64,000 nucleotides of DNA, from the NCBI GenBank assembly GCA_026686845.1, contig JAIVEN010000009.1, positions 41,763,001 through 41,827,000 of the forward strand. Reading direction: 5' to 3'. Shown here one piece after another: positions 58,986 to 64,000 of the stretch. The position numbers were made by a program, and so were the translations under genes. Below the pieces are notes generated by a model. The model saw nothing but the letters and a program-made list of their open reading frames with translations, made no database searches and was not told the origin of the DNA. Position 1 is the first letter of the stretch. Every line of letters starts with the position of its first letter. This DNA is from Adenanthera pavonina. Lineage: Eukaryota; Streptophyta; Magnoliopsida; Fabales; Fabaceae.

Positions 58986-61900
58986 ATGAGTTTTTCAATT
59001 GGAGTTGGTGGGAGTGGGGGTGATAAAGGCCCTGACAATCCTGGCAAGGGAAGAAAGGTCTACCATCGCCACACTCCCTATCAGATAGCACAACTTGATG
59101 CGTAAGACCACTGTTCTTGTTTAGTGATCTTTTCAATTTTTTTTTTGGGGTGCTTCATTGATGATTCCATTTTGATTCTTTACATGGGAACTTTAATTGT
59201 GACTTGTGGTTGAAAGATTCCATGGGATTACCTTGTATTGAATCTACTAGATGGCAGAAATGAAGACTGTGAACTCACAATCTTTGTGAGAACCATAATT
59301 GAAGCCAAACCTCTTGGGTTTTCAGTTTTAAACTCCGTTCACTACCCTATACGGAGAGAATGAATAATCTTTTTTCTTTGCTTGATTTCATGTGATGACA
59401 TGGAGTTCTACGTTGATTGCTCTTTCTCTAAAATGATTTTAAGGAAGCATTTTTGTTTCCAGGTGATCTTTGATCTTTAACCGAATGAGCATGCTTGGCT
59501 TTCTTTATTCTTAACATTATAATCGAAAAGACAGGAAGATCTACCTGTCCATTAAACCATATGTGTTTGTTAGTATTTTCCATTACTTCCTTTTCTGTCT
59601 ATTCTTTCCAACTATTCCGGGCAGAGATGAGCTGTAAATACTTTGACATTCATGTAATGTTTGGACCGGTCAAAGAGTATATTCTTCAATTCCGTCATTC
59701 GTATATTCACATTATTCCATTTCCGTATTTCCTAGAGTGCTTTGTCACCTATAGAAAATAACGTGTTCACGTCAAACACGTGCTAGATGGACATTTGCAG
59801 TATGGACACCTCTGAATAGTACTTGTCTTCTTATGATATGGATTTTACGATATTGTTGTCTTTGGACATGCTTTGCCCTGTTTTCATGTTTACATACTTT
59901 GTACGTATCACTTTTTGATTTTGTATTTGATCTTTACTTCACCTCCTTTACTCTCATAATTAATTGGGATCTCATTATTGACATGAAGATTTTTCAAGGA
60001 GTGCCCACATCCAGATGAAAACCAACGGCGCCGTTTAAGCAGGGAGCTTGGGCTTGATCCAAAACAAATCAAATTTTGGTTTCAGAATAAGAGAACGCAA
60101 ACAAAGGTGGTCTATGGCCTACTATCTTTGTCTGATACTTCATTTAAGGATAAATTCTTTTACAATCCAAGCTGATGAGTGCTGATCATAATTCTACATT
60201 TGCAATCTTTAGACTCAACATGAGCGAGCAGATAATGCCATGCTTCGGGCTGAAAATGAAAGGATGCAATGTGAAAATATAGCAATCAGAGAGTCACTGA
60301 AGAACATTGCTTGCCTATCTTGTGGGGGTCCCCCCTATGAGGAAGAAGAGCTTGAGCGTCATCTGCAAAAGCTGCAGCAAGAAAATGTTGAACTAAAGCA
60401 AGAGGTTAGTTAAATAGTTTAATCGATTCTCTTGTCCAAGCCTAATCTCATTCTCTTAATGTCTTTTGAAGTGAGTCATTTATATAGTTATTTTTCTAAC
60501 AAAAGGCTAGATGATGAATTGTTTTTCAGTATGAGAGAGTATCAAACCTGCTTGCAAGGTGCATTGGCAAACCAATATCAGAACTAGATTTGGTGGTTCC
60601 TTCCTTGAATTCTCCATTGGATCTATCACCTAGAAGTTCCATGAACCAAGGGATTGGAAGTCCTGGTCTTGACGTGGATTATGGTTCAGCTATTACAGTT
60701 TCAGATGATAATATGTTGCCCTCCTTAATGGGGAAAGTTACAGATGTGGAAAAGGATCTAATGTTAGAGGCTGCTATTATTGCCATGGATGAATTACTTA
60801 AGCTTATGCATATTAATGAGCCCTTATGGGTCAAGACTGCTGCTGATGGACAATTTGTTCTTGATCGTGAGAGTTATGAAAAGATATCTCCTAGGGCTAA
60901 TCACTTCAAGAGTTCCAGTGGACGTGGAGAAGCATCAAAAGATTCACGAATAGTTTGCATGAATGGCATGCAATTGGTTGACATGTTTTTAGATTTGGTC
61001 AGCACTTAAAATACCTTTTATTTGATTATTTTGATAGCAAGAAAGAATCTTCATAACAGTGTTAACAAATCTTCCTAGGACAAGTGGCTCAATCTTTTCT
61101 CAACAATCGTTAGAAAAGCTCAAACAGTTGAAGTGCTTGACAATGGGTCATCAAGAAACCGATCTGGAGCATTGCAGCTGGTATATTTTTGTGCAAAACT
61201 TGCTGGAGGTAAGTTTCTTTGCTAACTATATTTTTTTCAATCTAATGACAGGTCAAAACTCTTTTTGCAGGTGTATGAAGAGATGCACATTCTTTCACCT
61301 TTGGTTCGACCTCGTGAGTTCTGCTTTATACGCTACTGTCAACAAGTTGACGTAGGTGTGTGGGTAATTGCTGATGTGTCATTTGATTCCCTAAGAGATA
61401 ACATCCCTGTCTCTCATACTTGGAAATTTCCTTCCGGTTGCATGATTCATGAGATGCCAAATGGGTTTTCCAAGGTAAGTTGCAACTCTGTTTCTGAAAC
61501 AGGGTAGATGCATATTTGTGTTACTGTGATGAATCAAAATGGTGGACATGATCCAGAGAAAGACAATTATTGTACTTGGATAGAAGTTTAAAAGGAAGAT
61601 TGCATCCCACGTCAATTCATATAGAACAGAAACAGCCTTGTTTCCGAAGTATTTAATTCCAAGTTTCTGAAACAGGACATACGTGTATTTCAGAAAGTAA
61701 CCTATACACATAGATGTTCATAGGTCACCAATGAGACCACAATGCTGGCCATGTTCCCCCTTTACCAGTTATTTCAGCATACACTAATATTCTTTGCCTT
61801 CTTCTGATAGGTTACTTGGATTGAACATGTGGAGGTGGATGACAAAACCCATACACACAGGCTATATAGAGATCTTGTCTGTGGCAATTTTGCATATGGA

Positions 61901-63207
61901 GCAGAAAGATGGGTCGTTACACTTCAAAGAATGTGTGAACGATTCTTATTTTCCTTGGATGAACATACACCGATGGAAGAAGCTCGAGGAGGTTAGTCTT
62001 TATCATCCTCAGTTCTTTACCTTAAACCCTAATACTTATTCTCTCGTTTGACCTCCAATTCATCATTTTCTTATGGCTAAAGTCCATGATATCCATTGTT
62101 CAGTGATCAGTTTTGGCAATGGAAGGAGGAGTATCATGAACCTTTCTAATCGAATGGTTAAGGACTTCTGTAAAGTTCTAAACATGTCAGATAAGGACTT
62201 CCCTCATTTATCTGAGGTGAGTAATAGTGGTGTTAAGGTGTCCGTGCGGAAAAACATAGAACCAGGTCAGCCAGATGGCATGATTGTCAGTGCTGCTACC
62301 TCTTTCTGGCTTCCAGTTCCGCATCAGACTGTTTTTGACTTCTTCAAAGATGAGAGAAGACGAGCTCAGGTTCAGAAGCTAAGCACTCTTTATTTCATTG
62401 AAGTTTCTTTTAATTGTTACCAGATATTAATATTACTGCATAATCATCAATAATTAGTTCCTATTCTCTGTCAGTGGGATATTTTTTCCCATGGAAATCC
62501 AGGGCATGAAATTGCACACATCTCAAATGGAACCCATCCTGGGAACTGTATATCACTTTTTCGGGTACCTACCATCTCTTATTCTAGGATTATGTATCAA
62601 CTATGTGTAAAATATTAGTTTAATTTTTAGTTAATACACAAATAGAGATATCTAAATTATTCTGGAGTCATTAATGATGGGAAACTATAGTTTGAATTCT
62701 AGCAATGTAGCGTGACTATGACATGATTTTAAATTCCTACAAAAATGAGTAGAATATCCCAACTGCTGTTGCTTTAAATGAACATTCAAATTAATGTTAA
62801 TTGTCCATGTGGAACAGCCTTTCATCCCCACTGACAACAATGTGCTGATTCTTCAAGAAACTTGCACGGATCCCTTGGGATCTTTGCTTGTGTATGCTCC
62901 GATTGACGCACCATTGATAAATATGTGTGTGAGGGGAGCTGACACTTCGCGGGTGCCGATTCTTCCATCAGGCTTTGTGATCTCTGGGGATGGTCGACGT
63001 TATCCTGGTCCATTCGATGGAGCATCTAGCAGTTCGAATGTAGGTGGTTCCAGAGGAGCTCTTCTCACTGTGGCTTTACAGGTGTTGGTTTGCAGCACAT
63101 CGGCAATGAAGCAATTGAACGTCGAAACTGTGGCCACAATCAACACGGTCCTAAGCTCAACTGTCCAGAAGATTAAGGATGGCTTGAACTGTGCAGGTGT
63201 GGATTGA
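58986..63207 (+). CDS. HD-ZIP class IV homeodomain-START transcription factor (HDG/ROC type)
   Basis: Ten exons: 58986-59101, 59989-60106, 60213-60404, 60530-60997, 61079-61180, 61271-61474, 61811-61991, 62104-62369, 62475-62564 and 62818-63207. They total 2127 nt, 708 aa, all junctions in frame. A short N-terminus ([15 protein letters not shown]) is followed by the homeodomain at about 23-80 ([33 protein letters not shown]). A zipper-loop-zipper follows to about 165, with CLSCGGPP in the loop. The START domain covers about 214-445 ([45 protein letters not shown]). A START-associated region completes it ([37 protein letters not shown]). These proteins bind the L1 box and control epidermal and trichome fate. 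The nearest member (HDG11/12 or HDG8-like) is not settled. Confidence 0.94.
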
Positions 63208-64000
63208 GCTTTTGGTCATGTATTTTCAGACATATGCTCAAAGACTTGGATGAATAACTTATTACCATAGGATCATCTTTAGGACAATGTGGGAGCTAAT
63301 TTCTGAGCCGATTTATATGGTGTTCGTAGAAAGAAAAATTTGACATAGATCGCAATGAGTCCCCTTGAGTCCATGTTTTGTTTAATAAACTATATCATTG
63401 TAGTTTCTATAAATAAATAAAAACCATATCATTGTGGTATGTTACTGTCTAGTGATGGATATCTTCTTGATCCTTCTGACGCAATGCTAATTTTTTCTTC
63501 TGGCCCAACTCTATATTTGATTTTAGTTATAATTATGCTTTTAACCGTTATATTATTTACTTCGCTTCAAGTTATATTAACAATCTCTGTTATCATAAAA
63601 TAAAGAAATATTAAAGATGAACTACTCTCAATAAGAATGAAATGATACGTTTAAATTTTGAAAAATGAAATTGAAACTATATGTATTTTAAAGATTAGAA
63701 TATCAATTCAATCTAAAAGTTATGTCAACTATTTTACATATTTAGTATATTTTTCCTTCTAAAGAAAAATATTTACTTTGTTTCTCATGTAGAACACTCA
63801 CTCCACATTTCTTTTTCACTGTAATTAAGTAATGAGTATTCATTGTCATGGCCAGACAAGCCGTAAAAAGAAGTGATTTCTAAACTCTATACCATAAAAG
63901 AAAGGTAAAATAGTGGACTAAAAATTGAGTTTAAATCTTTTTCCCCCTCATTCTAAGAATAAATGTGCTTATTTTATAATTGACATGAAATTTGAATAAT
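63208..64000. other. HD-ZIP IV 3' flank
   Basis: AATAAA-like signals occur at about 63382 and 63408 (TAAATAAATAAAAA), consistent with 3' end formation within 200 bp of the stop. The remainder is AT-rich and no gene is seen. Confidence 0.5.

Overview
This is a eudicot-type plant nuclear genome window. The evidence is spliced genes with GT-AG introns, plant-specific families (HD-ZIP IV, a P-class PPR protein, a tapetal-type bHLH, a plant cationic amino-acid transporter), very AT-rich intergenic DNA and layered transposable elements. The species cannot be named from the sequence alone.

Layout. (1) About 1-17932 is the larger part of one minus-strand giant Ty3/gypsy element of the Tat/Ogre type. 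It has a 4.3 kb 5' LTR (13627-17932), a primer-binding site, an extra ORF1 ahead of gag, gag, protease plus G-patch, RT, two RNase H regions, integrase, and a long 3' non-coding tail with two tandem arrays. Its 3' LTR lies beyond the left edge. It is dead: at least twelve in-frame stops and several frameshifts. (2) 18694-20724 (minus) holds the first four exons of a KRR1-type ribosome-biogenesis gene, broken by a frameshift and lacking its 3' exons. The LTR begins about 0.76 kb beyond the last exon. (3) 21940-24308 (minus) is an intact three-exon cationic amino-acid transporter of the CAT6/7 type. (4) 27126-29075 (plus) is an intronless PPR gene, an EMB1025/At4g20090 homologue. (5) 33799-38516 (minus) is an eight-exon MOSC-domain (mARC-like) gene with hairpin MITEs in an intron. 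(6) 42046-44175 (minus) is a bHLH10/89/91-type gene. (7) 45.3-58.9 kb is a gene-poor, AT-rich block with nested MITEs, a triplicated ~650-bp unit carrying a tRNA-derived SINE, an inverted-repeat unit, an RTE-type LINE relic and a U6 snRNA relic. (8) 58986-63207 (plus) is a ten-exon HD-ZIP IV gene.

The host genes look like unrelated housekeeping or developmental genes and do not form a cluster. The exon joins of the four intact spliced genes each sum to a multiple of three and give uninterrupted proteins (588, 310, 488 and 708 aa), which supports the hand-built models.

I did not find a convincing new biological system. The most informative signals are the uniform transition-type decay of the giant retroelement, its repeat-generating 3' tail, the truncated KRR1 gene beside it, the LINE-U6 juxtaposition and the SINE-bearing triplication.
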